A stretch of DNA of 64,000 bases from G963678255 sp963678255 (lineage in GTDB: Bacteria; Cloacimonadota; Cloacimonadia; Cloacimonadales; WRIO01): the NCBI GenBank assembly GCA_963678255.2, contig CAXXTW010000001.1, forward strand, positions 1,364,001-1,428,000, in the 5' to 3' direction. Below are positions 9,000 to 18,067 of this stretch, in pieces. The translations under genes and the position numbers were made by a program. Numbering within the stretch: position 1 is the first letter of the stretch; every line of letters begins with the position of its first letter. The notes below the pieces were generated by a model. That model did not search any database, had not been told where the DNA came from, and saw only the letters and a program-made list of their open reading frames with translations.

Positions 9000-11741
9000 C
9001 TATTTTATAAAAATTACCTTACGTAATGTTTCTATTCCTGTAGAAGAAACTTTCACAAAATATAGACCTGAGCTTACTCTTTGATGATTCTTATCTCTGC
9101 CATCCCAAACAATTCTTTGTTGCCCTATTTTTGCATTTCTTTCTTCATAAGTTTTGATTAGTTGCCCTTTAATATTAAAGATTTTTATGGTAACTTTTCC
9201 TTCACTTTTCTGATTAAATTTGATTTGAGTTTCTGCTTTAAAAGGAGATGGAGAAATGGTTAAATTTAATAAAGGTTCATTGATAATGTTTTCTTCATTT
9301 TGTAATGGTAGAATAACAGTGATAACTGATGATCCTCCTGCTTCATAATGATCACTACCGGATACATGAATTACTTGTAAAGATGTATCAATATTCTCTT
9401 TGCTAGAAGACCAATATTTTAAAGTGTATTCGGTTCCTTCGATATATCCATCAACCTCATTGGTCGTTGGATCGTCTTTTGAAGAAATTATTGAAACTAT
9501 ACCTGACTCAGCTGAATAAGTCCCATAGCCTACACAAAAATTGTTGCAATATAGACCAAACACATCTCCTTCTCGTAAGTTACTTACTTGATCTGAATTT
9601 ATCCTGATATATAGATTAAAATGTTGAAATCCATTATTTGTCCATATCGGTTTAAAATGCTGATTAATTCTTTTTTTTTGATTTATAATAGATTTCGATT
9701 GAAAGGATGATTGAGAAGAATAAACTAAATTTGTTGTTGAGGATACCTTTATGACGTATCCTTTACCTGGTTGAAAGTTGCCTATATTATTAATCCATCC
9801 GAAATCTGGGAGATATTCAAAAGCATGTCCTGATTCATCCATCACTTTGATCAATGTATTATTATTAATAACAGCTTGCAATACTGAGGGTACTGACTGA
9901 GCCTGATTATAGGGGTATCCTATAATGTTCCATCCTGCTAATAATGGAACAGTTAAAGGCAGTGAAGCCTCAACCCCTGAAATATTTAATTGGCAATTTG
10001 TATTGACTTTAACATAATATCCCTCCGTAATACTCATTATGCCAATATTGTTCACCCAAGAGTTAATATAATTTAAATACTCAAAAGAAGATCCCTGCTC
10101 ATTTTGTACTTTATATAAAGAATTTGATATGATTAACGGATTAAAGATCGAAGATATGTCTGAATCCCCTGGCACTATTCTAAACGAACATAAATTCCAT
10201 CCTGATATGAAATCTATATCTTGTATTTGATTATTATTTGCTGTAAATTCATTTGCATAGCGAGAAGTGATATAAACTCCCTCAAGTCGTTCATTAATTA
10301 TTCCAGTGATTTCAATCCTTCCCTGAGGAAGTGTGAAATTTATATAATCAGCATCATAGAAAGTCGTTCTAAAATTAAAATTTGTTGAACCATCAGATAT
10401 TCCATAAACCATTCCAACTTGGAAGGTATCTGGAACAGTTGTAAAATAAACATCTGATATTTTTACCAGTCTTGATTCATATGAGTTATAATTGTTGATT
10501 AGTTCGGAAAGGCTTACCAAAGATACTAATGGATTATTGTTTACAGAATGGGCTGGTCCTGGGTTTTCAAAAGGAATAAATTGAAGCATATTATTATACA
10601 TTGATATTTTGCCAGTTAATCCTGTGATTCCATCATTTATCCTATATTGTTCTGTGATTATTCCGTTAAGATCATCAATCAATAAACCTGCCTGACTGTC
10701 TTGAACATATTTTTGATTTCTAAAAGCTTGCTGATAAGTTAGGAAAACTTCTCCTGTAATTTTATACAGGGTAACACCATCAGGGTTTAAATTTCTTAAT
10801 CCTAATAAATCAGAGATAGGTAAAGGAAAAGTATATTGAAGTGAAGTAGTATTGCTGGAGGTTTCTCCTGTTAAAAAAGCTTTAGCTTTTACCAGAGTTG
10901 TTTGTGAGATTGTGAATGGTGATATATATAAGGGAGAACTTTCATTCGGATCAGAACCATCAACCGTATATCTTATCTGAGCTCCATTTGTCGCGCAAGA
11001 AAGGCTTACTGTAAAAGGAGAGGTATATTGACCTGGATTTGGGAAAGCTGTTGGTGCTGACACACCATTGGTTGCTCCATAAGAAAATGCAATATTATCA
11101 TATCTGATCGTTCCAGAGGTGCTATACATCGTAAGGTTTGAACTAGCAGAATATCCTCCAATCACAGAATAAAATGCTGTGACAAATCTGACAGAAAACA
11201 ATGGATTATTGTTTACCTCAGGTATTCCCGAAAAGTTTAAGGAACGTGAATACCATACTGTACCAGCATCTGTGATAAATAAACCTTCTTCAAAAGGTAC
11301 TGGTATATTTGTAGATAAGTTTAAATTTGTAGCATTTGAATTGTCTGCATAAAAGTTTATCCAATTCATCCCGTCTATTGTATATTGTACTCTGATTCTA
11401 TTTGCTGCTGTGTTGCTAAATCGTGTATTCCAGTTGATTGAAATGTTTGAATAAGTATCTGTTGAAACGTTGCATTGTAACCCGGATGTTTCATTATCCA
11501 TTCCTTGAGGAGGATATTGACTTGTATTGACAGCTCTACCTAAAACTCCATTATCTAGCAAACCATTTTGAAATTCATATATTATATTGCCTGTAAAATT
11601 TAAGCTTCCAGCACCAATAGCTGGTGTTAAATGGTCTCCTTCAAAATCCCAAACTACAAAATTTGTCTGGGCTGTTAAGTGAGTGAAGATAAATAAAACA
11701 TAGATTAGCACTATTTTTTTGATGTAATCTGATTTTATCAT
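9000..11741 (-). CDS. Large T9SS-sorted secreted protein with chitobiase-like C-terminal-type domain
   Basis: The 913-residue product has a signal peptide (about 1-25, ending THLTAQ). A jelly-roll-like region follows (about 26-230). Residues about 233-308 match the CHB_HEX_C_1 type domain (PTAFPNPGQYTSPFTVSLS, IRYTVDGSDPNESSPLY), a small beta domain common on surface proteins. Next is an OB-fold-like segment (about 310-500). Two similar repeats begin ISGWNLCSFRIV and LAGWNIIGYPY and include a matching GYYVKV/GYVIKV strand. The protein ends in a type A sorting domain (ISPSPFKAETQI, FNIKGQLIKTY, WDGRDKNHQRVSSGLYFV). AGGAG lies 6 bases before the start. No catalytic residues are recognised, so a surface adhesion or binding role is only a guess. 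Confidence 0.83.
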   Translation of the reverse strand: MIKSDYIKKIVLIYVLFIFTHLTAQTNFVVWDFEGDHLTPAIGAGSLNFTGNIIYEFQNGLLDNGVLGRAVNTSQYPPQGMDNETSGLQCNVSTDTYSNISINWNTRFSNTAANRIRVQYTIDGMNWINFYADNSNATNLNLSTNIPVPFEEGLFITDAGTVWYSRSLNFSGIPEVNNNPLFSVRFVTAFYSVIGGYSASSNLTMYSTSGTIRYDNIAFSYGATNGVSAPTAFPNPGQYTSPFTVSLSCATNGAQIRYTVDGSDPNESSPLYISPFTISQTTLVKAKAFLTGETSSNTTSLQYTFPLPISDLLGLRNLNPDGVTLYKITGEVFLTYQQAFRNQKYVQDSQAGLLIDDLNGIITEQYRINDGITGLTGKISMYNNMLQFIPFENPGPAHSVNNNPLVSLVSLSELINNYNSYESRLVKISDVYFTTVPDTFQVGMVYGISDGSTNFNFRTTFYDADYINFTLPQGRIEITGIINERLEGVYITSRYANEFTANNNQIQDIDFISGWNLCSFRIVPGDSDISSIFNPLIISNSLYKVQNEQGSSFEYLNYINSWVNNIGIMSITEGYYVKVNTNCQLNISGVEASLPLTVPLLAGWNIIGYPYNQAQSVPSVLQAVINNNTLIKVMDESGHAFEYLPDFGWINNIGNFQPGKGYVIKVSSTTNLVYSSQSSFQSKSIINQKKRINQHFKPIWTNNGFQHFNLYIRINSDQVSNLREGDVFGLYCNNFCVGYGTYSAESGIVSIISSKDDPTTNEVDGYIEGTEYTLKYWSSSKENIDTSLQVIHVSGSDHYEAGGSSVITVILPLQNEENIINEPLLNLTISPSPFKAETQIKFNQKSEGKVTIKIFNIKGQLIKTYEERNAKIGQQRIVWDGRDKNHQRVSSGLYFVKVSSTGIETLRKVIFIK

Positions 11742-11873
11742 TACTGCTCCTAAAAATCTGATACTTATTTAAATTACTTTGTGACATAATAGATAGTTGT
11801 TCTTTTTTTTTCAAGGTTTTTTTAAAAAAAGTTTGATTTCTTAATTATGAACACCTCAAGTCTTAATGATTAT

Positions 11874-13370
11874 TTAATAAACTAAAGCATCAAAAGTAAT
11901 AAATATGCGTCTCTGGTTACTTATAACCCAATTTTTGAATCCCTCCAGTGATTTCACTTCATCTGATTGTAAAAATTGTTCCAATAACTCATGTTTGCAG
12001 ATAAAATACTCTATGGAAAAATTGGTTATTCTCTTTGATTTATAACTATTCCGATAGCTTAAAGGAGCATTGATTTGATCAATGGTTAAGTCTTTAGTCT
12101 CAGGAAAGTAATTTTCTATGGTGAGTTCCTGTATTTCATTCGTCATGAATAAAGGCGAGACCAACTCGGCTGTTTTATTTAAAAATAGTTGAGAATAAAT
12201 CAATCTGTCTGTGAAAATAGTATGTTTGTAATTAGGTTTTTTTAATAATAAAGGTATCTTTTTGATAGAAGCTATTTTTGCTGATCTTATAAATGCATCT
12301 TCTAAATCTTCCTCTAAAGAATAATACAAATCAGTATGTGTTGATAATAATGCAAGAGAAGATTTGACTATTGTTTCTGAGCTATCTATGTCTGTTTTTA
12401 AAAAAGAGACGGCAGGTTTTGTTTCATTTATTATCGGTTTTCTTAATATTTTATTTAACTCTTGTAAGGAATTAAACTCGATTAATTCATTTCTGTATTT
12501 ATATTCTAAATCATCTGGATTATACTTAGGATGAGTCTTTAAAAGAGGACTGTTAAAGACTAATACTTTTTTATGAAAAGATAAAAATTCATAGGCTATA
12601 GATGAAACATCTGAGATGATAATATCTGTCACAATCAAGGATTCTGTGATGGAATAATCTTCAATCATCACCATATTATTTGATTTTTGACAGAGTATCT
12701 TATAATTATTGCTCCATTCTTTCGGGGAAACACCATGAAGCTTGATTATTATATTAAATTCCTCAGGAATATACTTTCTTAATTGATCTTGAATATAAGG
12801 AATAATACTAAATTCTTGATTAAATGTCGGAGCAAACAAAATGGTCTGCTTTTTTACATCTAATCCTAACTTTTCTAAAATCTCTTCTTTTTTTGATGGG
12901 TAAGTATATAGACTGTCAAACTTAGGCATTCCTGAGATAATCATATTTGTCCAAATATGTTTTTTTATGGTGTCATAATGAAGTTGTGATGGTACACATA
13001 ACAAATCTGCACAATTTTCCCGTTTAGAAAGATCTGAATCTGTATAAAAACTTCCTTTACAAATGGTTCCATGGCCAATATTAACTATAAAACCTAAATT
13101 TTCTACAGCTTCATAAGAAGAATCAGCTATAAAACATATATCTGATTGATAACTAATAGGTTTAGTATCAAACCATACAAAATCGATGTTTTTTAAACAA
13201 GATTTCGCATATTCGAAATTACAACCTCTATTTGCCTGTTTAAGACTGGATTCTTGAAAATTTGGTGACCATAGGGCTATCATTCCCAATTTATTCTCTG
13301 CAATATAAGTGATTATATTTTTTAATAACTCAAGATGAAATTCTCTCTCAACATAAAATAAAAACTTCAT
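11874..13370 (-). CDS. CDP-glycerol glycerophosphotransferase-like protein
   Basis: Residues about 60-330 of this 498-residue protein follow the Glyphos_transf family (TagB/TagF type), GT-B enzymes that move glycerol-phosphate or similar groups from a CDP-activated donor. Visible marks are VNIGHGTICKGSFYTD, ISGMPKFDSL, ILFAPTFN, IIIKLHG and DIIISDVSSIAYEFL. There is no signal peptide or membrane segment. Residues about 340-498 form an extension I do not recognise. In a Gram-negative cell the product would be a surface polysaccharide or lipopolysaccharide modification rather than wall teichoic acid. It stands alone: a 132-base gap follows and a 115-base gap precedes it. Confidence 0.75.
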   Translation of the reverse strand: MKFLFYVEREFHLELLKNIITYIAENKLGMIALWSPNFQESSLKQANRGCNFEYAKSCLKNIDFVWFDTKPISYQSDICFIADSSYEAVENLGFIVNIGHGTICKGSFYTDSDLSKRENCADLLCVPSQLHYDTIKKHIWTNMIISGMPKFDSLYTYPSKKEEILEKLGLDVKKQTILFAPTFNQEFSIIPYIQDQLRKYIPEEFNIIIKLHGVSPKEWSNNYKILCQKSNNMVMIEDYSITESLIVTDIIISDVSSIAYEFLSFHKKVLVFNSPLLKTHPKYNPDDLEYKYRNELIEFNSLQELNKILRKPIINETKPAVSFLKTDIDSSETIVKSSLALLSTHTDLYYSLEEDLEDAFIRSAKIASIKKIPLLLKKPNYKHTIFTDRLIYSQLFLNKTAELVSPLFMTNEIQELTIENYFPETKDLTIDQINAPLSYRNSYKSKRITNFSIEYFICKHELLEQFLQSDEVKSLEGFKNWVISNQRRIFITFDALVY

Positions 13371-13485
13371 TAGTCCTTCCTGATTTTTTTATTTTTTTAA
13401 CTCAAAGTCTATAATGGATTATTATCTATTACTATCATTTTCTCCTGATCTATTCTGATTTTAATACCTTCAATCTTAATTTTCC

Positions 13486-16089
13486 TTACTCATTGTCTAA
13501 AATTTCTCTGACTTTTTCTGCTAAGCTTTCAATGTTAAATGGTTTCTGAATAAAATTAGCTCCTTTTTCAAGAACGCCATGATGCTCTATAACACTGGCA
13601 GTATATCCTGACATATACAGTCTTTTTATATCAGGGCAAATGTCTAATATTTTGTAGGATAAATCTCTACCATTCATTTCTGGCATGATTACATCTGTTA
13701 TTAATAAATCTATCTTATCTTTATGTTGATTGGCAATATTTAATGCTTCCTTCGGAGATATGGTTGCTAATACATTATAACCATGCATTTCCAACATTTC
13801 TCTTGTCATGTTTAAAAATGTTTTTTCATCTTCTACTAAAAGAATTGTCTCATTCCCCCCAATATCAGAGGTACTAGCTTGCATTTGAAGACTTTGTCTA
13901 AATTGATTTTTATATAAGGGTAAATATATCTTGAATATACTACCAATCCCTAAATCACTGTTCACTTCTATAAAACCATTGTTTTGTTTTATGATTCCAT
14001 AGACAGTTGCCAATCCTAAACCGGTTCCTTTCCCAATTTCTTTGGTTGTATAAAATGGTTCAAATAGATTTTCCAGAGTTACTATATCCATCCCACATCC
14101 ATTATCTCCTATTATGAGAAGTGCAAATTCGCCTGATAACGCTTCTATATGAGAAGATGAATACTCTTCGTTGATATTAATTGTCATAGTTTCTATTGTG
14201 ATTTTTCCAGTATTACTGATAGCATCTCTTGCATTAATACATAAATTGGCTAATATCTGATCAATTTGTGAAGGATCGATCTCTAAAAAGATCGGATAGT
14301 TACTTGGATTATATGAAAGTTCTATGTCTTCACCAATTAAACGGCCTAACATTTTTTTCATTCCTTTTATAGCTTCATTTAATTCTAAAACTATTGGATT
14401 TACTGTTTGTTTTCTGGCATAAGCCAATAGTTGTCGAGTAAGATTTGCTGATCTTTTTGCAGCTTTTCCTATTTCTTGTAAATACTTGTATGTAGAGATA
14501 TTAGAATCGGTTAGTCCCATTGCTAAATCTGTATATCCGATGATTACGCCTAGCATATTATTAAAATCATGAGCGACTCCACCTGCTAAACGTCCTATAG
14601 ATTCCATTTTTTGAGCATGAATAAGTTGAGATATTAATTTTTCTTTTTCCAGTTCAGCTTGTTTACTCTCAGTAATATCATAAGATAGAATGACCACTCT
14701 CTCTACGACTCCATCTTTATTTGTTATTCCCGTAAAGTGTTGATTAATACAGCGTGGTTTGCCAGAATGACTAAATTTTCCTGATGTGCTTATCTCAGGG
14801 ATTGTATAGCTTCCTCCATTACGATAAACGTTTAAAACTCCTTCATGATACTGAGAAAAATACTCATCCCTCTCATTGAATTTTAAAACTTCTCTAGGTT
14901 TAAGATCCTTTTCCAATCGTTCTTCACTGATTTCCCACATATTGATCCAAGCTTGATTGTATAGTAAAAGTTGACCAGTGTTTGATCGTACTGAGATTCC
15001 TGTGGTTGAATTATCTATAACAGTCCTTGCCAGACTCTCGCTTTTCCGTAGGGCTTCTTCATATAATTTCTTGTCTGTAATATCTTCATGCATTAAAACA
15101 TATCTTTCAATATTTCCAGAATTATCAAACAATGGGAAAATTATCATTCTGATCCAAACAGGTAGATCAGGGAATTCTTGATTTACCAGATGTGCATTAT
15201 AACAAAAATCAGGGAAATGAATGATTTCTCCAGCTTTTGCTCGGTCAATTAATTCTTTATATCCTAAATTTCTTAATTGATTATCTTCAAAAACAGAATA
15301 ATCCTCTGGTGGAATAGCCCCAAATAACTTGGTGTGTGCCTGATTAATTCGAATGGTATAGCCCTGTTTATCTAATATTTGGATTGACATAGGATTTTTA
15401 TCTATGATGTCATGCATTAATTGTATAGCTCTTTTTTGCTCGGTAATATCTAAAAGTGAAAATTGTAATAGCTTCTTTTCTCCAATATTAAAACTTAATA
15501 AATGAACTTCTGAATCCCATAACTCCCCATTTGGTCTTTGATGTTTCCAGTTATAAATTATTGATTCACTTTTTAAAGCTGTTTCTATATAATAAAGTGA
15601 TTTGTCTGATGATAATTCTCCATTATCTTGATATGTTGGTGAAACTTCTGTGAGTGATTTCCCTATAACTTCCTCTTTAAACTTATATCTGTAAATCTCC
15701 ACTGCTGCTTGATTACAATCTATAAACTTATTTGAGTCAGGATCCATTACAATTATTGGGATAATTGAACTTTCAAAAATTCTATTTCGATATTCTTCAC
15801 TCGTCTTTATTTCTTTCATTTGCAATTTAACTCTTGTCCTTAATTTGTAATTCCAATAAGCTATGATTGTTGCTATAAAAGTAATAAAAAAAAATAGAAC
15901 AAAAAAAGTTAGAAATAAACTGCTCTCAATATGACTCATTGAATTACTGAACAATTCTAAAGAGTTGTCATTTACTTTAATTGTCTGATTTCCATTAAGC
16001 TGAATTGATAAAAGTGGTAAAAAGAAATTTACTGAAAGATGATACTCTGCGTGAATTGCTAAATGAGTTCCAATTTTATTTTTTTTCAT
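13486..16089 (-). CDS. Membrane-anchored PAS-PAS-PAS hybrid histidine kinase
   Basis: From ATG at 16089 the product is 867 residues. The frame is open 54 codons further upstream, but GGAG sits 6 bases before this ATG and the longer form would run into the divergent gene's control region. Order: short N-terminal part, one membrane segment (about 57-80, SLFLTFFVLFFFITFIATII), three PAS domains (about 99-215, 222-340, 352-475), HisKA with His507 in GGVAHDFNNMLG, HATPase (DNGCGMD, GTGLGLATVYG) and a C-terminal receiver with Asp799 in LLITDVIMPEMNG. The NtrB-like His box with a terminal receiver is the same layout as the kinase at 24240-26321. The signal is unknown. No response regulator gene is adjacent. 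Confidence 0.88.
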   Translation of the reverse strand: MKKNKIGTHLAIHAEYHLSVNFFLPLLSIQLNGNQTIKVNDNSLELFSNSMSHIESSLFLTFFVLFFFITFIATIIAYWNYKLRTRVKLQMKEIKTSEEYRNRIFESSIIPIIVMDPDSNKFIDCNQAAVEIYRYKFKEEVIGKSLTEVSPTYQDNGELSSDKSLYYIETALKSESIIYNWKHQRPNGELWDSEVHLLSFNIGEKKLLQFSLLDITEQKRAIQLMHDIIDKNPMSIQILDKQGYTIRINQAHTKLFGAIPPEDYSVFEDNQLRNLGYKELIDRAKAGEIIHFPDFCYNAHLVNQEFPDLPVWIRMIIFPLFDNSGNIERYVLMHEDITDKKLYEEALRKSESLARTVIDNSTTGISVRSNTGQLLLYNQAWINMWEISEERLEKDLKPREVLKFNERDEYFSQYHEGVLNVYRNGGSYTIPEISTSGKFSHSGKPRCINQHFTGITNKDGVVERVVILSYDITESKQAELEKEKLISQLIHAQKMESIGRLAGGVAHDFNNMLGVIIGYTDLAMGLTDSNISTYKYLQEIGKAAKRSANLTRQLLAYARKQTVNPIVLELNEAIKGMKKMLGRLIGEDIELSYNPSNYPIFLEIDPSQIDQILANLCINARDAISNTGKITIETMTININEEYSSSHIEALSGEFALLIIGDNGCGMDIVTLENLFEPFYTTKEIGKGTGLGLATVYGIIKQNNGFIEVNSDLGIGSIFKIYLPLYKNQFRQSLQMQASTSDIGGNETILLVEDEKTFLNMTREMLEMHGYNVLATISPKEALNIANQHKDKIDLLITDVIMPEMNGRDLSYKILDICPDIKRLYMSGYTASVIEHHGVLEKGANFIQKPFNIESLAEKVREILDNE

Positions 16090-16276
16090 TTTATCTCCAC
16101 AGTTCTTCATTAATTGAAGACATTTCTTACACTTGTAAACTATCATAGCAGATTTATAACTTTTTGCAATAGTTTTTTTGCTTTTACTTATCATATTTTT
16201 AAATCTGTCATTTTTTATAAAAAACTTGACGACTAATTGCATTTCTTGCAATGTTATTATCTCAAAGGGAGGAGAT
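16090..16276. promoter_or_regulatory. Divergent control region with small dyad
   Basis: The shared upstream region of the kinase (minus) and the LPP20-like gene (plus). TTGACG at 16226-16231 could be a -35 element for the plus gene, but the nearest AT-rich -10 candidate (TATTAT at 16255-16260) is spaced too far for a standard promoter. Between them lies TTGCATTTCTTGCAA, a 5-bp dyad that could bind a regulator. GGGAGGAG before the GTG at 16277 is a strong ribosome-binding site. Confidence 0.4.
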
Positions 16277-18061
16277 GTGAAAAATTTGATTATAATCCTT
16301 TTTATTGTTATTATAAATTTACTTTCTGCGCAGGAATCAAATGTTCTTATTGGTCATGGAGAAGATTTTTCTTTTGAAACTGCTGATCAAAAAGCAATCA
16401 GAGATCTCTGCTCTCAAATCTCTATTCAGGTGAATGTTGAATTTAAAGACACAGTTAGGGAAACTAATAATACTCAGTCTCAATTATCTGAACAGATTAT
16501 CCAAACCTATTCTTCTGTTTTACTGGAAAATGTTGAAAGAAAGGTTAGACAAGATAAAGATGGAAAGTGGATTGTGACACGCATCTTAGCTAAAGAAGAT
16601 CGTCTTAAACTTTTTAATCACAGAAAGAACAAAATTTTTCAATATATCAATACAGCTGATGAATGTGAGAAATCAGGGGAAATCGGCTTAGCGGTTAAAA
16701 ACTATTATTGGGCTTTACTCTTATTAAAAAGTCATCCGGATATCAGCTCTATTTGTGTTGATAATAATCCTAGCAAAGGACAATTACTGCCTTTTCTCAT
16801 GACAAAAATTCAATCTTTGCTCAATACAATTTCTATTCAAGTTACTCAAAGAAAAGATGAAAGAGAAAGCGCTGTTCTCTATATTAATGGTGTTTATTCT
16901 GGAAAACAAATTGCCTCTCTGAATCTGAACTACTTTGATGGTGTTCAGCCTACTGAAACTCAAATTAAAGATGGTAAAGGTATCATCTATTTGCCTCTGA
17001 GTGTTACCAAGGGAACTGAGCAATTGTTTATTTCGATCGATTATGAATATGGTGGCTTCCTCAGAGATTATCCTCAAGACGATGAAGTGAAAGCTGTTTA
17101 TCAGACTGTTCCAAGGATCAGCTTTGATAATAAAAAAAGTATTCCTCTCAATTTTAAAACTCAGGAAAAAATGACTCCACCTGAACCTGCTAAAATTGAA
17201 GTCCCAGTGATAAACAAAGACATGATTCAGGCTGTACTTGAGCATATTCGTACCGGAGGTAAAACTGATATTAGAAAACTTTTTAGTGAAGAAGGTTTTA
17301 CCCAATTTAAAAAAATTATGAATTATGGAGTTGTGAAACTTTATGGTGGCGCTTCTGAGATAAAAAGCTTCCCTATTGGAAACCAACTCATGATTCGTAG
17401 TATCCCCCTTGAAATCACTTTGAAAGATAAGAATAAAAAAATCATAAAAGAGGATATTTCTCTAGTCATTGAAAACAATCTGATTGTCTGGGTAAATTTC
17501 ACTATAAATGATCATTATTTGGATAATAATCTTTCTAAAGGGAATAATTTAGGTGATTTAAGCGAAAGATTAAAATCTATTCAATTTATAGAATATTATA
17601 AAACATGCTATGCTCTTAAAGATATCGAGAAAATATCAGACATCTTTGCTGATAGTGCTCTGATCTTTATTGGTTATGTGAAAGCGAAGGCTCCTATTAA
17701 TAAAGATCTGCAAAATATTATCAATCAGGGAATGAATAATAAAGAGATTGAATATCAAAGACTTACCAAAAATCAGTTTGTTGATCGGACAAGGAAGGTG
17801 TTTTCAGCTAATCCTGTTATAAATCTTCAATTTGAAGATATTCAAATTATTAAAAGAAGTAAAGATAAAGCCATATATGCCGTTCAAATGAAGCAGGATT
17901 ATTATTCTACCCATTATTCTGATAAAGGCTTTTTATTATTGTTTTATGATATGTCTGATGAAGAAAATCCAAAGATATTTTTCCGTTATTGGCAACCAAG
18001 TAAAATGGTTGCAGAAGAAATTGACGCTTTTGAAAGAATGACTGGGCGATTTAGGTTCTAA
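16277..18061 (+). CDS. LPP20-like secreted protein with C-terminal NTF2-like region
   Basis: The product is 594 residues from GTG at 16277, chosen because a strong GGGAGGAG lies just upstream and because the N-terminus then becomes a clean signal peptide (KNLIIILFIVIINLLSAQ). The frame also opens earlier at 16178, but that part overlaps the promoter region. Residues about 20-125 resemble the LPP20 domain found in many envelope proteins (FETADQKAIRDLCSQISIQV, LLENVERKVRQDKDGKW). The middle looks like extra beta-domains. Residues about 455-594 resemble an NTF2-like fold (IEYYKTCYALKDIEKISDIFADSALIFIG). It is probably periplasmic or envelope-attached. No lipobox is visible. Its link to the AddAB-like genes, which begin 6 bases downstream, may be only transcriptional. 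Confidence 0.65.
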   Translation: MKNLIIILFIVIINLLSAQESNVLIGHGEDFSFETADQKAIRDLCSQISIQVNVEFKDTVRETNNTQSQLSEQIIQTYSSVLLENVERKVRQDKDGKWIVTRILAKEDRLKLFNHRKNKIFQYINTADECEKSGEIGLAVKNYYWALLLLKSHPDISSICVDNNPSKGQLLPFLMTKIQSLLNTISIQVTQRKDERESAVLYINGVYSGKQIASLNLNYFDGVQPTETQIKDGKGIIYLPLSVTKGTEQLFISIDYEYGGFLRDYPQDDEVKAVYQTVPRISFDNKKSIPLNFKTQEKMTPPEPAKIEVPVINKDMIQAVLEHIRTGGKTDIRKLFSEEGFTQFKKIMNYGVVKLYGGASEIKSFPIGNQLMIRSIPLEITLKDKNKKIIKEDISLVIENNLIVWVNFTINDHYLDNNLSKGNNLGDLSERLKSIQFIEYYKTCYALKDIEKISDIFADSALIFIGYVKAKAPINKDLQNIINQGMNNKEIEYQRLTKNQFVDRTRKVFSANPVINLQFEDIQIIKRSKDKAIYAVQMKQDYYSTHYSDKGFLLLFYDMSDEENPKIFFRYWQPSKMVAEEIDAFERMTGRFRF

Positions 18062-18067
18062 GATTAT

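Noticed and set aside
16784..17386. 200-codon minus-strand ORF inside the LPP20-like gene
   Set aside because: Its composition (Phe/Ile/Asn-rich) is typical of reverse-strand translation of AT-rich coding DNA, and the plus-strand gene is well supported.
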